Positions 18,256-27,110 of a stretch of 64,000 nt of DNA are shown here, piece by piece (position 1 is the first letter of the stretch; each line of letters starts with the position of its first letter). The DNA lies in the NCBI GenBank assembly GCA_964549445.1, contig CAZJVS010000002.1, forward strand, positions 62,001 to 126,000, given 5' to 3'. The position numbers were made by a program, and so were the translations under genes. Below the pieces are notes generated by a model, which had not been told where the DNA came from, did no database searches, and worked only from the letters and a program-made list of their open reading frames with translations. Source of the stretch: SpSt-539 sp964549445. Lineage in GTDB: Bacteria; Planctomycetota; Phycisphaerae; UBA1845; UTPLA1.

Positions 18256-19388
18256 GTGCGTCCGGCGGCGGCGACGCGATAGGACTCAAGGTGTTCGGCA
18301 ACCATGCGGTCGATGGAAAAGCGGTGGCGCACGTCTGTTGACGCCTGCCGTCCGACTCGATCGCGCCGGGCCCGGTCGGCGAGTAGATCGGCAATCGCGG
18401 CGGCAAAAGCTTGCTCGTCGCCGATGTCCACGAGCAGACCATTTTCGCCGTCGCGAATGATTTCGACGGCGCCGTTCACACGGGTGGCAACCACGGGCAA
18501 TCCGACCCACATGGCTTCAAGCAGTGCGTTGGAAAAGCCCTCGGAAAGTGACGGCATGACAAACAGGTCTGCGGCGGTCATCAGGTCAGCAACGTCCTCG
18601 CGGCGACCAAGGAACTCGACGCACTTTGTGAGATTCATTTCCTCGCGGAGGGCGAGTAGCGACTCGTGGGCCGCGCCCCAGCCGGCGATAGCAGCTCGCA
18701 AAGTCGGCGTGCGCTCGCGGAGCGAGGAGATCGCCCGAAGGAGCATGGGATAGTTCTTCTCGCGGACAAGGCGACCAACTGATAGCAGGACCGGTGCGTC
18801 GACTGGCCAGCCGAAACGGCTGCGGAGGGTAGCGCGATCGGCCCTCGGCGCCAGCCGCTCGGCATCGACGCCGTTATAGATGACGCGAATCGACTCCGGC
18901 CGGAGTCCGACTCGCTGCACGAGTGAATCACGGACGCCCTCGGAGTTGACGATTCGCACGGCGGTACGGCGGGACAGGGTGCGATCGATGAACGCCTCGT
19001 ACCAGCGCGAGTAGATGCTGCCGGTGCGTGTGGATGCGACGATGCCTCTTACGCCGGCCGTGATGGCGGCGAACCGCCCCCAAAAGCAGGGCGCATACAG
19101 CCAGGTGTGAGCCACATCAGGCTTGAGGTCGCGGAGCATTCTCCGAAGTTTCCAAAGAAACGTGGGGTAGCTCATGGAAAACTTGTCGAGCAGCATCACA
19201 GGGCAGCCGGCGGCGGCGAACTCGGGGGCCAAGAGGTGCTCGGCGGCGCAGCAATTGATTGCCGAAAAGCGCACGACCGTCGGGTCGCTGTATCGAACGA
19301 GGGCGAGGGCCTGTCGCTCGGCGCCGCCCGGCAACAACGTTCCGAAGATGTGGACAACGTGAAGCGGACGCTCGGCCGGCGGAGACAA
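18252..19388 (-). CDS. glycosyltransferase family 4
   Basis: A 378-residue GT-B enzyme. Its N-terminus has the HIFGTLLPGGAERQ motif common in GT4 proteins of capsule loci. Later come HTWLYAPCFWGRFAA, the VIYNGVDAERLAP hinge, LSVGRLVREKNYPMLLRA, FLGRREDVADLMTAAD, and the acid motif PSLSEGFSNALLEAMWVGLPVVATR. The start appears to be a TTG at 19388 because no ATG or GTG fits in the short space after the previous stop (19395), and a GAGG lies upstream. Its stop overlaps the SGNH hydrolase ATG. Confidence 0.88.
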   Translation of the reverse strand: MSPPAERPLHVVHIFGTLLPGGAERQALALVRYSDPTVVRFSAINCCAAEHLLAPEFAAAGCPVMLLDKFSMSYPTFLWKLRRMLRDLKPDVAHTWLYAPCFWGRFAAITAGVRGIVASTRTGSIYSRWYEAFIDRTLSRRTAVRIVNSEGVRDSLVQRVGLRPESIRVIYNGVDAERLAPRADRATLRSRFGWPVDAPVLLSVGRLVREKNYPMLLRAISSLRERTPTLRAAIAGWGAAHESLLALREEMNLTKCVEFLGRREDVADLMTAADLFVMPSLSEGFSNALLEAMWVGLPVVATRVNGAVEIIRDGENGLLVDIGDEQAFAAAIADLLADRARRDRVGRQASTDVRHRFSIDRMVAEHLESYRVAAAGRT

Positions 19389-19394
19389 TCGTCG

Positions 19395-20450
19395 TCAGGC
19401 CTCAGCCGAGTTCAACGTCGATTGGCCGCGCCCGACAGCCATCAGCGCGCGGGTCGTTATGACGACGAAGAGGCTGAACGACGCGGCGGAGCCGACACTG
19501 ATGCGCGGCACGGCAAAGAGGTCGGGATTCTCGCCGGAAAACCAGTGGTTTGATGTATACGCCGACGTGTAGCCGGTCTGCTCGGCAATGCGTGCGACGC
19601 GGGCGTCGAAACTGCCGTGGGGATAGCTGAGACGCGTCACGGGCTTGCCGGTGCGGACTTCGAGACGTCGGCGACTCTCGGCGAGTTCGACGTGGATCTG
19701 GTCGTCGGATGCTCGCGCAAGATGCGGATGCGAAAGCGTGTGGCTGGCGATCTCCATCCCTTCATCGGCGAGACGACCGACTTGCGCCCACGTCAGCGGC
19801 TGATAGGCGATGCGGTTCTCCTCGACAAAGCGATCCTTCCAACATTGGGCGAGGAGTTGTTCTCGCAGGGTGTGAGCTTCCGCGTGCGGCAGTCGCGATA
19901 GCCATGCCTTGAGGTCGTAAATCGCGAGACTGCGCGATTCCGGCGAGTCCAGCGAATACTCCTCGCGGCGGCCATTGGACGCGAGCGAGACGCGCCTCTG
20001 ATCGGTGCAGCGGAGAGCGAGTTCAACGCGGTCATGGTCGTAGGGCCGTTGGTTCTCGACGACATCGACCGTCACGAACAGCGTCGCCGGCAGATCAAGT
20101 TCCTTCAGCACCGGCCACGCCACCGTGAGATTATTCTCGTAGCCGTCGTCAAAGGTGATCGCGGCCCGCCGTCGCGTTCGGTCGCCGGTGCGAATGGCTG
20201 CCTCGACTTCGGCCAGCGAGACCACGTCGTACCGTCTTTTCAACCACATGAGCTGGCGTCTGAACTCGCGGACGTCAACGTGCTTGGTGCTGTAGAGGTC
20301 GTGCTCTTGCGGCAGACTGCCGTCGTGCACGCCGTGATAGGTCAAGACTGTCGGCAGCCAGCCGTAGTGCCGGATCGACCACTCGGGCAAGCCGATAGCG
20401 CGGATCGCAGCGGCGCCGCCGAACAATCGGCATCGGGACCAGAAATTCAT
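19395..20450 (-). CDS. polysaccharide deacetylase (soluble type)
   Basis: A 351-residue NodB-fold protein without a clear transmembrane anchor. The motifs are VLTYHGVHD, AITFDDGYENN (metal and base Asp residues), SHTLSH (H-x3-H) and LSYPHGSFD. It is the most canonical of the four deacetylases in the locus and has a helical insert between the TFDDG and HxxxH motifs. Its ATG overlaps the asparagine-synthase stop by four bases (ATGA), and its own stop is six bases before the next gene. It could act on a lipid-linked intermediate in the cytoplasm, since no export signal is apparent. Confidence 0.88.
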   Translation of the reverse strand: MNFWSRCRLFGGAAAIRAIGLPEWSIRHYGWLPTVLTYHGVHDGSLPQEHDLYSTKHVDVREFRRQLMWLKRRYDVVSLAEVEAAIRTGDRTRRRAAITFDDGYENNLTVAWPVLKELDLPATLFVTVDVVENQRPYDHDRVELALRCTDQRRVSLASNGRREEYSLDSPESRSLAIYDLKAWLSRLPHAEAHTLREQLLAQCWKDRFVEENRIAYQPLTWAQVGRLADEGMEIASHTLSHPHLARASDDQIHVELAESRRRLEVRTGKPVTRLSYPHGSFDARVARIAEQTGYTSAYTSNHWFSGENPDLFAVPRISVGSAASFSLFVVITTRALMAVGRGQSTLNSAEA

Positions 20451-22372
20451 GCGGGCTGACGCACGAAAGGGGGTGTTGCTACACTTGCCGATTGACGGAA
20501 GCGATCATTCCAGACCAAGAAACAGATGAGCGTCCAAAGGGCAGGGCCAAACTCGCCCTGAGCCGACAAGTGTCGTTCGACCAATCGTGAAACGGTTGGT
20601 TCGTCGAGGACTCCGGTTTCGCGGACGCGGCGCGGTGAAAGAACATCGCGGACCCACCCGGCGAGATCGGTGCGCAGCCAGCGTTCCACCGGCGGGCGGA
20701 ATCCCATCTTGGGTCGATCTACCAATTCGCGTGGCACCTTGCGATAGAGCAGCTCGCGCAGGAGGTACTTGGTCGTTGTGCCGCGCAACTTGTAACGGCG
20801 AGGCAACGCGAGGGCCCACTCGATCAGCGAGTGGTCGAGAAACGGGGCGCGGACCTCGAGCGCGACTCGCATCGACGCGCGGTCGACTTTCACGAGGAAC
20901 TTGTCGGGAAGAGTGGTCATCGTGTCGAACACGGAGAGCATTGTCTCGGGTTCGCATCCGTTGAGCTGGCGCGAGATCTGCCGATAGATCGTGCCGTCCA
21001 GCACGAACGGAGCGGCGACGACGCGACCGGCTGTTTCGGTTCGCAGTGTGGAAGTCATGGCGACATAGGCGTCGGCCCAATCCTCGAACGAGAGCGTTCG
21101 CATCCGCTGCCGCCACATTTGTCCGCCGACTACGCCGGCCATGCGCGCGGCCGACCGCCTCAGCCAGCCGGGTAAGCAATTGGCGGCCGCGAGCAACCTC
21201 CCGCGCTTATAGTGGCCGTAGCCCATGAAGCCCTCGTCGCCGCCGTCGCCGCAGAGGACGACGGTGACGCGTCGGCGCGACATGCGCGAAACGATGTAGG
21301 TCGGAATGCCGGCTTCGTCGGCGAAAGGTTCGTCGTAGATGGCGGCTGCTTCGGGCACAGCGGCGAGCATCTCGGCGGACGTGACGCGAAACTCTTCGTG
21401 CTCGGTTCCGAGGTGTCGCGCGACGGCGCGAGCCATCGCGGATTCGTCGCGCTCGGCGTCTTCGAAGCCGATGGTAAAAGTGCGAACTCCGCCACTCTGG
21501 AGACGACTCATCTCGGCGACGACGAGCGACGAGTCAATTCCGCCGGAGAGCCATGCGCCGAGCGGCACATCGCTGATCAATCGCTGCTGCGTCGCGCGCC
21601 GCAGCCGCTCGTCCAGCTCGTCGAGGAGCTGGTGTTCGGTGGCATTGGACGCAGGCGCTTGCGAGAGGGATGCAATCGGATTCCAGTAGCGCTGAATCGT
21701 CATGCGGCCGTCGCGCCAGACACCCCAATGAGCGGGCGGCAGTTTCCGCACGGACGCGAGAATCGAGCGTTCGCCCGGCACGAAACCCAGCGAGAAATAG
21801 GCAGCCAGCGCCTGTTCGTCGAAGTCGAGCGGCAGATCGGGGAGCGAGCGCAACGCCGTCAACTCGGATGCGAAAGCCAGATTGTCGCCCATCTCGGTGT
21901 AAGCGAGCGGCTTCTTTCCGAGGCGATCCCGGGCTAAGTACAACTGCCGTTTTTCCCCGTCCCAGATCGCCAACGCAAACATCCCGCTCAGGTGTTCGGC
22001 GCAGGCGGTGCCCCACTGTTCGTAGGCAGCGAGGATGACCTCCGTATCGCTGTTGGAGCGAAACGTGTGTCCGGTGGCTTCGAGCTTGGGCCGCAGCTCG
22101 AGAAAGTTGTAAATTTCGCCGTTGAAGGCAATCCAGATGTCGCGGCCCTTGGAGCTTTGCATCGGCTGATGCCCGCCCGGCGACAGGTCGATGATGCTCA
22201 GCCGCCGATGGCCGAGACCGATGACCGCATCGGGCGCCGAATAGCGACGGACATGAACGCCGGAATCGTCGGGGCCCCGATGGGCAAGCCGATCGGCCAT
22301 GGCGGTTACGGCCGCGCGGATATCAGAACCCGCAGACGAACCGCGCCAGATAATTCCACAAATCCCACACAT
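20447..22372 (-). CDS. asnB: asparagine synthase-type glutamine amidotransferase
   Basis: A 641-residue class II amidotransferase. The mature N-terminal Cys is in MCGICG, which also fixes the start at ATG 22372. The glutaminase core shows AHRGPDDSG and FNGEIYNFLELR, and the synthetase domain has the PP-loop SGGIDSS at residues 276-281. The architecture equals AsnB. In polysaccharide loci such enzymes (WbpS-like, and the amidotransferase of exosortase-A loci) probably convert uronic acids to uronamides rather than make asparagine. That role fits the two uronate-producing gene sets nearby but is inference. The gap to the upstream Wzy gene is 31 bases. Confidence 0.9.
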   Translation of the reverse strand: MCGICGIIWRGSSAGSDIRAAVTAMADRLAHRGPDDSGVHVRRYSAPDAVIGLGHRRLSIIDLSPGGHQPMQSSKGRDIWIAFNGEIYNFLELRPKLEATGHTFRSNSDTEVILAAYEQWGTACAEHLSGMFALAIWDGEKRQLYLARDRLGKKPLAYTEMGDNLAFASELTALRSLPDLPLDFDEQALAAYFSLGFVPGERSILASVRKLPPAHWGVWRDGRMTIQRYWNPIASLSQAPASNATEHQLLDELDERLRRATQQRLISDVPLGAWLSGGIDSSLVVAEMSRLQSGGVRTFTIGFEDAERDESAMARAVARHLGTEHEEFRVTSAEMLAAVPEAAAIYDEPFADEAGIPTYIVSRMSRRRVTVVLCGDGGDEGFMGYGHYKRGRLLAAANCLPGWLRRSAARMAGVVGGQMWRQRMRTLSFEDWADAYVAMTSTLRTETAGRVVAAPFVLDGTIYRQISRQLNGCEPETMLSVFDTMTTLPDKFLVKVDRASMRVALEVRAPFLDHSLIEWALALPRRYKLRGTTTKYLLRELLYRKVPRELVDRPKMGFRPPVERWLRTDLAGWVRDVLSPRRVRETGVLDEPTVSRLVERHLSAQGEFGPALWTLICFLVWNDRFRQSASVATPPFVRQPA

Positions 22373-22403
22373 TTTGAGAGGGTCGGCGCAGCTTCGACGG
22401 TCA

Positions 22404-23732
22404 TTACAGCCCGTAGGCAGCCGATAGACTGCTGCGCTGCTCGATTCGATATCGCAGACCAGTGAGGTAGCCCGCAAACACCGCTATCATGATCCAATTT
22501 GGCTTAAATGACCACCCCGTGTTGTCGAACACGTCCCAAGTAGCACGATATACGAGATACATTTTTGTCATTGCGAGCAGGGCGATTTCCTGGTTGGTTA
22601 CGAAGGGCGACTTTCGGAGTCGGCCAGCGATGACCCAGCTCCAGACGAAGATGCTGTAGTAGAGAACGAGCCCTGGAACTCCGGTGCCTACCAGTACGTC
22701 CAGGTAAGTGTCGTGGGTACTCTGAGTTTCACCCTGGGTTCGAAAAACATAGGGCGTGAAATTACCGATGCCAACGCCGGTAAATGGATGCTCCACGGCG
22801 ACACGAAGCGCCTTGTACTTGAGTGCAATGCGATGCTCGACGCTGCCCTCACGCTGCCCAGACTCGCCCGAAAGTACCTCGGCTGCGAGCATCCAGCGCT
22901 TGCCCATTTCCGTCTTGGCGAGCCTCGCCGGCAGAAACGCAGCGCCGACTGCAACCAGCGCGAGTAGAAACAGGATCAGCAGGGGCTTGCGGGCAATTGT
23001 CCCTCTGTAGAACCACGCAAAATAGATCATTGGAGCGACGCAGCCCAACGCCCCGCCGCGCGAGGCCGTGCTGACGGCGCCGTACAGCATCACGATCAGA
23101 ACCAAGACGAAAATGACGCGAACGGCGATAGAACGAACGGCGGCGATGGCTGGGAGGAGAATACAGATGGCAATGCCGTAGATGAGTGCGGCGCCGTTGG
23201 GGTTGGACATCAAGCCCGCGGAACGGCCGCCGGCAACGTTCAAACCGAAGAGGCTGGCCGATGCAACGTTCACAAGTGATCCCAGAACAAGGGCGGCGCC
23301 GACGATCCAAACCGACCGGCCGTCCTGACAGATCGTTGCAAAGATGGCAAACATGACCATGATTTGTGCGACGGTCTGCATCGCAAAATACATGGCCTCG
23401 CCCATTTCGGCACCGAGCCCCGTCGCAAGCGACCACGCGATCCAGGAAACGTAGAGGATGACCGGCAGCGGGATCGGCAACGAGTACTGAAAATAGACCA
23501 GGATGGCCAGGAGGGCGCTGAGGATTCCAAGATAATAAGGGACGCGGAACAGGATCGTAGTCCCCATCGTGATGACGGTGAATGCGAAGAGTCCAATGAG
23601 CATGACGACCACGAGCGGCGCGCGAGGGGACTGAGCATCTACCGCATCGAATATGGCGTTCTCATCCGGTCGGAAGTCGGCGGCGGCAAAGCTGCGACCG
23701 TATTCCAGTTCGTAAGCCGAACTATTTGTCAT
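22404..23732 (-). CDS. O-antigen ligase / Wzy-type polymerase membrane protein
   Basis: A 442-residue protein with about eleven hydrophobic helices. The large loop carries the Wzy_C signature: an early Arg/Gly-rich SRGGALG, then VEHPFTGVGIGNF and a THDTYLDVLVGTGVPGLVLY block. The last pair (G-x-G-x-G-N and the H of THDTYL) is characteristic of O-antigen ligases and Wzy polymerases. With one flippase and one such protein in the locus, polymerase is the simplest call. The gap to the downstream asparagine-synthase gene is 31 bases and to the upstream glycosyltransferase gene 69 bases. Confidence 0.85.
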   Translation of the reverse strand: MTNSSAYELEYGRSFAAADFRPDENAIFDAVDAQSPRAPLVVVMLIGLFAFTVITMGTTILFRVPYYLGILSALLAILVYFQYSLPIPLPVILYVSWIAWSLATGLGAEMGEAMYFAMQTVAQIMVMFAIFATICQDGRSVWIVGAALVLGSLVNVASASLFGLNVAGGRSAGLMSNPNGAALIYGIAICILLPAIAAVRSIAVRVIFVLVLIVMLYGAVSTASRGGALGCVAPMIYFAWFYRGTIARKPLLILFLLALVAVGAAFLPARLAKTEMGKRWMLAAEVLSGESGQREGSVEHRIALKYKALRVAVEHPFTGVGIGNFTPYVFRTQGETQSTHDTYLDVLVGTGVPGLVLYYSIFVWSWVIAGRLRKSPFVTNQEIALLAMTKMYLVYRATWDVFDNTGWSFKPNWIMIAVFAGYLTGLRYRIEQRSSLSAAYGL

Positions 23733-23801
23733 AGATCGTCCTGTGCGGCGCTGAGTACGTCACATTAATATCCTTATCGGCAGCGACGGGCGAACGATGG
23801 T

Positions 23802-25121
23802 TCATGGCACCGGCGCGACTTGGGCTCTGGTTGCTGCACGCACGCCGACGACGGTGTCAAAAACTGCGGCCATTTGCCGTGACGTATATGGCGTCGAGAA
23901 TTGCATTCGGGCCAGAGGATCGGCCACGGTCAGAATCGGCCGGCCGGCCCTGAAGTTGACCAGTGCCAGCTCGAGAAACGTCGCAATTTGCCCGCTTTCG
24001 GCCTCCTCGAAAACCACGCCGCCCTGAGAATCGCGGATGAGAGCGGCGATCTGCGATGCCCGCGGTGTTATCGCGAGGATCGGGTTGTTGGCAGCCAGGT
24101 AATCGAGTGTCTTGCCGGGAACAACGAATGGCCACCGCTCGGTAACAAGCAGAATTTGCGCTCCCCGAAGCAGGCGAACGAATCGCTGTCGGGGGATCAT
24201 CTTCTCAAAGCGCACCCAATGGTCTATCCCGAGCTGCGTCGCAAAGCCGCGCTCGTCGTCCGAGATCGCGCCGTAGGACATCAGTTGAAGTTCGTTTCGG
24301 GCGACCGTGCCGCGCCGCGCGAGTTCGGCAAGACCCCGCATCATCGGCTTCAGGCTGCGGGTCGCGTGGATATTGCCGCCGTGAAGGATCGTGAAGCGAT
24401 CGAATGGCTGCGGCTCGACATCCGTCCACTCGCCGGGGTCAAAGCTGTTGGTCACGACGTGAAGCTTTCCGGCTGCTTCATCGGGAAAGCCCTGCTCGTA
24501 TAGGTCTCGGATACCGGGCGTCACCGCCGTCACGGCGGCCGCATCCGCGAGCAGGCGCCGCTCCACTTCGCGTTCCCGGGCCTTGCGAACGGGCGACGTG
24601 AACTTGTCGTGCTCCGTCTGCAAGCTCCAGGGGTCGCGGTAGTCCAGCACGAACGGCAGTTTGCAACGCTTCGCAATGTCGTGGACGACCAGTCCGACGG
24701 TCCACGGATTGAGCGTCCCGGCAACCAAGTCAAAGTGAAATCGGGAATGAAGCTCGACCCCGAGCCGCACGGCGCCGGTTCGCCACCAGCGGTACGCATC
24801 CGGCTCGGCGTGACGTTCTTTGGCGTACGCAATGACATGGGCCGGCAGGCGGATCAATCGTTTCCATTTCGAAGAAACGCGACGGCGATAATCGTAGGTG
24901 TGCGCCAGCCAAGACCGGCAGGGGCAACGAAAGACCGGGAGGCCGGCCGGCACCAGATCCATCAGCGTCGGGTCGTACGGGAACGCGCAACGCTCTGAAA
25001 CCGTCAGTACTGTCGGTTGCCAGCCGTGATCGGGTAGGTGCCGGCAGAGGCGAGCAGGTCGCTGCGAGCCGATTTCGGCCAGCGGCGGAAAGCACACGGA
25101 GACGAACAGAACTTTCCTCAT
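23802..25121 (-). CDS. glycosyltransferase (GT4-like)
   Basis: A 439-residue GT-B-like protein. It opens MRKVLFVSVCFPPLAEIGSQRPARL, the FPP...G..R pattern of GT4 enzymes that use long-range donor sites. Central motifs are FVLDYRDPWS and VTPGIRDLYE, then FTILHGGNIHATRSLKP and VPGKTLDYLAANNPILAITP in the donor half. The classic E-x7-E is weak; the acid end reads GKTLDYLAA. ATG 25121 overlaps the upstream methyltransferase stop (ATGA); an in-frame extension to 25262 is inside that gene. A 69-base gap follows before the Wzy gene. Confidence 0.85.
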   Translation of the reverse strand: MRKVLFVSVCFPPLAEIGSQRPARLCRHLPDHGWQPTVLTVSERCAFPYDPTLMDLVPAGLPVFRCPCRSWLAHTYDYRRRVSSKWKRLIRLPAHVIAYAKERHAEPDAYRWWRTGAVRLGVELHSRFHFDLVAGTLNPWTVGLVVHDIAKRCKLPFVLDYRDPWSLQTEHDKFTSPVRKAREREVERRLLADAAAVTAVTPGIRDLYEQGFPDEAAGKLHVVTNSFDPGEWTDVEPQPFDRFTILHGGNIHATRSLKPMMRGLAELARRGTVARNELQLMSYGAISDDERGFATQLGIDHWVRFEKMIPRQRFVRLLRGAQILLVTERWPFVVPGKTLDYLAANNPILAITPRASQIAALIRDSQGGVVFEEAESGQIATFLELALVNFRAGRPILTVADPLARMQFSTPYTSRQMAAVFDTVVGVRAATRAQVAPVP

Positions 25122-26098
25122 TCGGCCCCGATCATGCTCGAACGCCCCATCGGGCTTCTTTGCGGATGAAGATTCCGATCCGGCTTGCGGATCCACACAT
25201 AGGGCTTCACCGCTCCACGCTCCCAGCTTTCGAGTTCGAGGCCGTGCTGATTGAGCAGCCATCGAAGCGAGCTTTCGCGCTCGTAGGCCATCTTAAACTC
25301 GTACCCGCGCACGCGCAGCCGGGGCTCGACGTGGAACAGATCGAAGCTTGCACCGCGCGCGAGCGCCAGCGCGGCCCGAGGAAGATCCTTCCACTCCGAC
25401 CGGCCTCGCAGGACGCGTCCGATGACCTGCCAGTAATACGTCGGCGAGTGCACCATCAGGCAGGCCGATCCTCCCGGCGTCAGGACGCGGGCGAACTCGC
25501 CAATGGTCCGGGCGTGATGGACAAACGACAGAACCACTCGGCAGAAAACGAAATCCACACTGGCATCCGCCAGGGGCAACCCTTCGATCGACCCGCGAAT
25601 CAGGCAAACTCCGGGCTTCGACCCCGCGATCAGGCGGGCGACCGCCAGGCGATCGGTGCTGTAGTCGACAGCGACGACGGACCGCGCGCCCTGTGCTGCC
25701 AGGTACCACGCGTAGGCCCCGTAGCCGCACCCCGCGTCGAGAACGCGTCGACCGCGGATGCCGGTGACCAATTGTGGAAAGCGATTGGCCAGCGACTCGC
25801 GGTCGCAGTAGTTGTACAGTCGAAACGCCGGAATCACATCAGATCCCAGTTTCGACTGGCGATAACGACCGGACCCGACGCGATCGAGGAGCCCGGCCGC
25901 CGCGAATGCGTCGAGAATTTCGGCGCCGAGAGCGGTGGGCCATGCCGGGACGGGAACGTCACCGAACCAATTGCCTTCGCTCGTGGCGTCGGCCAACGGA
26001 AGATTGACTTCCGCATTGGGTTCGCGTTCGAACAATCCAGAGAGACGCGCCCCGGCTTGCACGATCAGGGGATCGAGAAACAATTCGCTGATCGACAT
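25118..26098 (-). CDS. class I SAM-dependent methyltransferase
   Basis: A 326-residue protein. An N-terminal region of about 100 residues precedes the methyltransferase core: motif I VLDAGCGYGAYAWYL, the acidic end of strand 2 in VVAVDYSTDRL, then SVDFVFCRVVLSFVHHA and the VLTPGGSACLMVHSP block. It may methylate a sugar of the repeat unit. The start is ATG 26098, which shares its A with the FkbM stop (TGATG); a GTG three bases upstream is possible. Its stop overlaps the next gene (ATGA). Confidence 0.82.
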   Translation of the reverse strand: MSISELFLDPLIVQAGARLSGLFEREPNAEVNLPLADATSEGNWFGDVPVPAWPTALGAEILDAFAAAGLLDRVGSGRYRQSKLGSDVIPAFRLYNYCDRESLANRFPQLVTGIRGRRVLDAGCGYGAYAWYLAAQGARSVVAVDYSTDRLAVARLIAGSKPGVCLIRGSIEGLPLADASVDFVFCRVVLSFVHHARTIGEFARVLTPGGSACLMVHSPTYYWQVIGRVLRGRSEWKDLPRAALALARGASFDLFHVEPRLRVRGYEFKMAYERESSLRWLLNQHGLELESWERGAVKPYVWIRKPDRNLHPQRSPMGRSSMIGAE

Positions 26099-26994
26099 CA
26101 CGCAAGCTGACCGTGAATTCGCGGGACGGAGCAGATCACGTTGTCGCCGTCCGGCACCTCGGACGCATCTCGTATCGGCTTTAAGCCCGCGGGCGTGGGG
26201 TTGACGATTCGATGGAACGAATACTCGAACTTCGCGAGGTGGGACAACAGCGCCTGCGGCTCGTGCCCGAATCGTGAAGACGTTTCACGGTTCAGCTCCA
26301 GGAGCCAGATGGGGCGCGATTCGCTGGACAGGAGGCGCTGCGCGCCGCGTAGAACGCCGAGTTCGGCCCCTTCGACGTCACACTTCGCAAAACGCACGGC
26401 CGAGATTCCCTGCTCATGGCAGTAGGAATCCAACGTCCCGACGCGACACTGGACTTCATCCATCGGGCCAATATCCGACGGCCGCAGTGAGGCACCGCCA
26501 TGCTGCTTCGGAACGAAAATGGTGAAGGCGCCTTCTGACTCTCCCAGCCCGAAATTGTTCAGCGCCGCAACCGCCAGGCAGTCGTTGGCCGTGCAGTTTT
26601 CCTTCAATACTTTGTAGGTGCCTGGAACCGGTTCGAAGGCATGGACTCGACCGTTTGGGGCGACGAGCTTAGCGCCAAGCGTTGTATACCAACCGAAATT
26701 TGCACCGATGTCGAACATGACATCACCGGCTCGCACAAGCCGGCGCACCCAGGCGCTCTCCAGCGGGTCGCGCCCGCCCAGCATCATCAGGTTGAAGGCC
26801 GCCGGATCATGAACCGAAACGTCAAACGCGCGACCGTCATCGCAGCGGACCGTCAGTCGGTCGCATTCGGGAAGCGCCGGGACGATCCGGCGCTCCGTCA
26901 GGTTCATCACGCGCGAAACGCCGCGCGCCGTGGGAAATCGCAATGTAAAAGTCCGCGCCGCCCGAAAACACGCTCGCGCCATCCAATCGGTCAT
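26098..26994 (-). CDS. FkbM family methyltransferase
   Basis: A 298-residue methyltransferase of the FkbM type. Motif I reads MFDIGANFGWYTTLGAKLV, strand 2 ends HAFEPVPGTYKVL, and a later segment contains KCDVEGAELGVLRGA, the family hallmark. FkbM proteins in polysaccharide loci O-methylate sugars. It is the first gene of the long minus-strand run and lies 116 bases from the divergent flippase gene, so the promoter of the whole run should lie in that gap, although I could not place a convincing one there on this strand. Confidence 0.9.
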   Translation of the reverse strand: MTDWMARACFRAARTFTLRFPTARGVSRVMNLTERRIVPALPECDRLTVRCDDGRAFDVSVHDPAAFNLMMLGGRDPLESAWVRRLVRAGDVMFDIGANFGWYTTLGAKLVAPNGRVHAFEPVPGTYKVLKENCTANDCLAVAALNNFGLGESEGAFTIFVPKQHGGASLRPSDIGPMDEVQCRVGTLDSYCHEQGISAVRFAKCDVEGAELGVLRGAQRLLSSESRPIWLLELNRETSSRFGHEPQALLSHLAKFEYSFHRIVNPTPAGLKPIRDASEVPDGDNVICSVPRIHGQLA

Positions 26995-27031
26995 GCCGCG
27001 CCGATCCAGTCCAGTTCGACGCTCGTAATCC

Positions 27032-27060
27032 TTGAAGCGTCCCGCTCATTCGGGGATAGT
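27032..27060 (+). promoter_or_regulatory. sigma-70-type promoter for the flippase gene
   Basis: TTGAAG (27032-27037) and GATAGT (27055-27060) are separated by 17 bases, and the predicted transcription start is about 44 bases before the flippase ATG. It is the best -35/-10 pair in the divergent gap and reads only toward the flippase. Confidence 0.5.
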
Positions 27061-27095
27061 CGCAATTTCTCGGACATCGGTGAGATCGTCGCTTC

Positions 27096-27107
27096 CGATC
27101 CGGATCG
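27096..27107. repeat. 12-base perfect palindrome over the flippase ribosome-binding region
   Basis: CGATCCGGATCG is a perfect palindrome ending three bases before the flippase ATG. It could be a regulator site or simply cover the Shine-Dalgarno region (GGATCG). Its role is unknown. Confidence 0.5.
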
Positions 27108-27110
27108 TTC

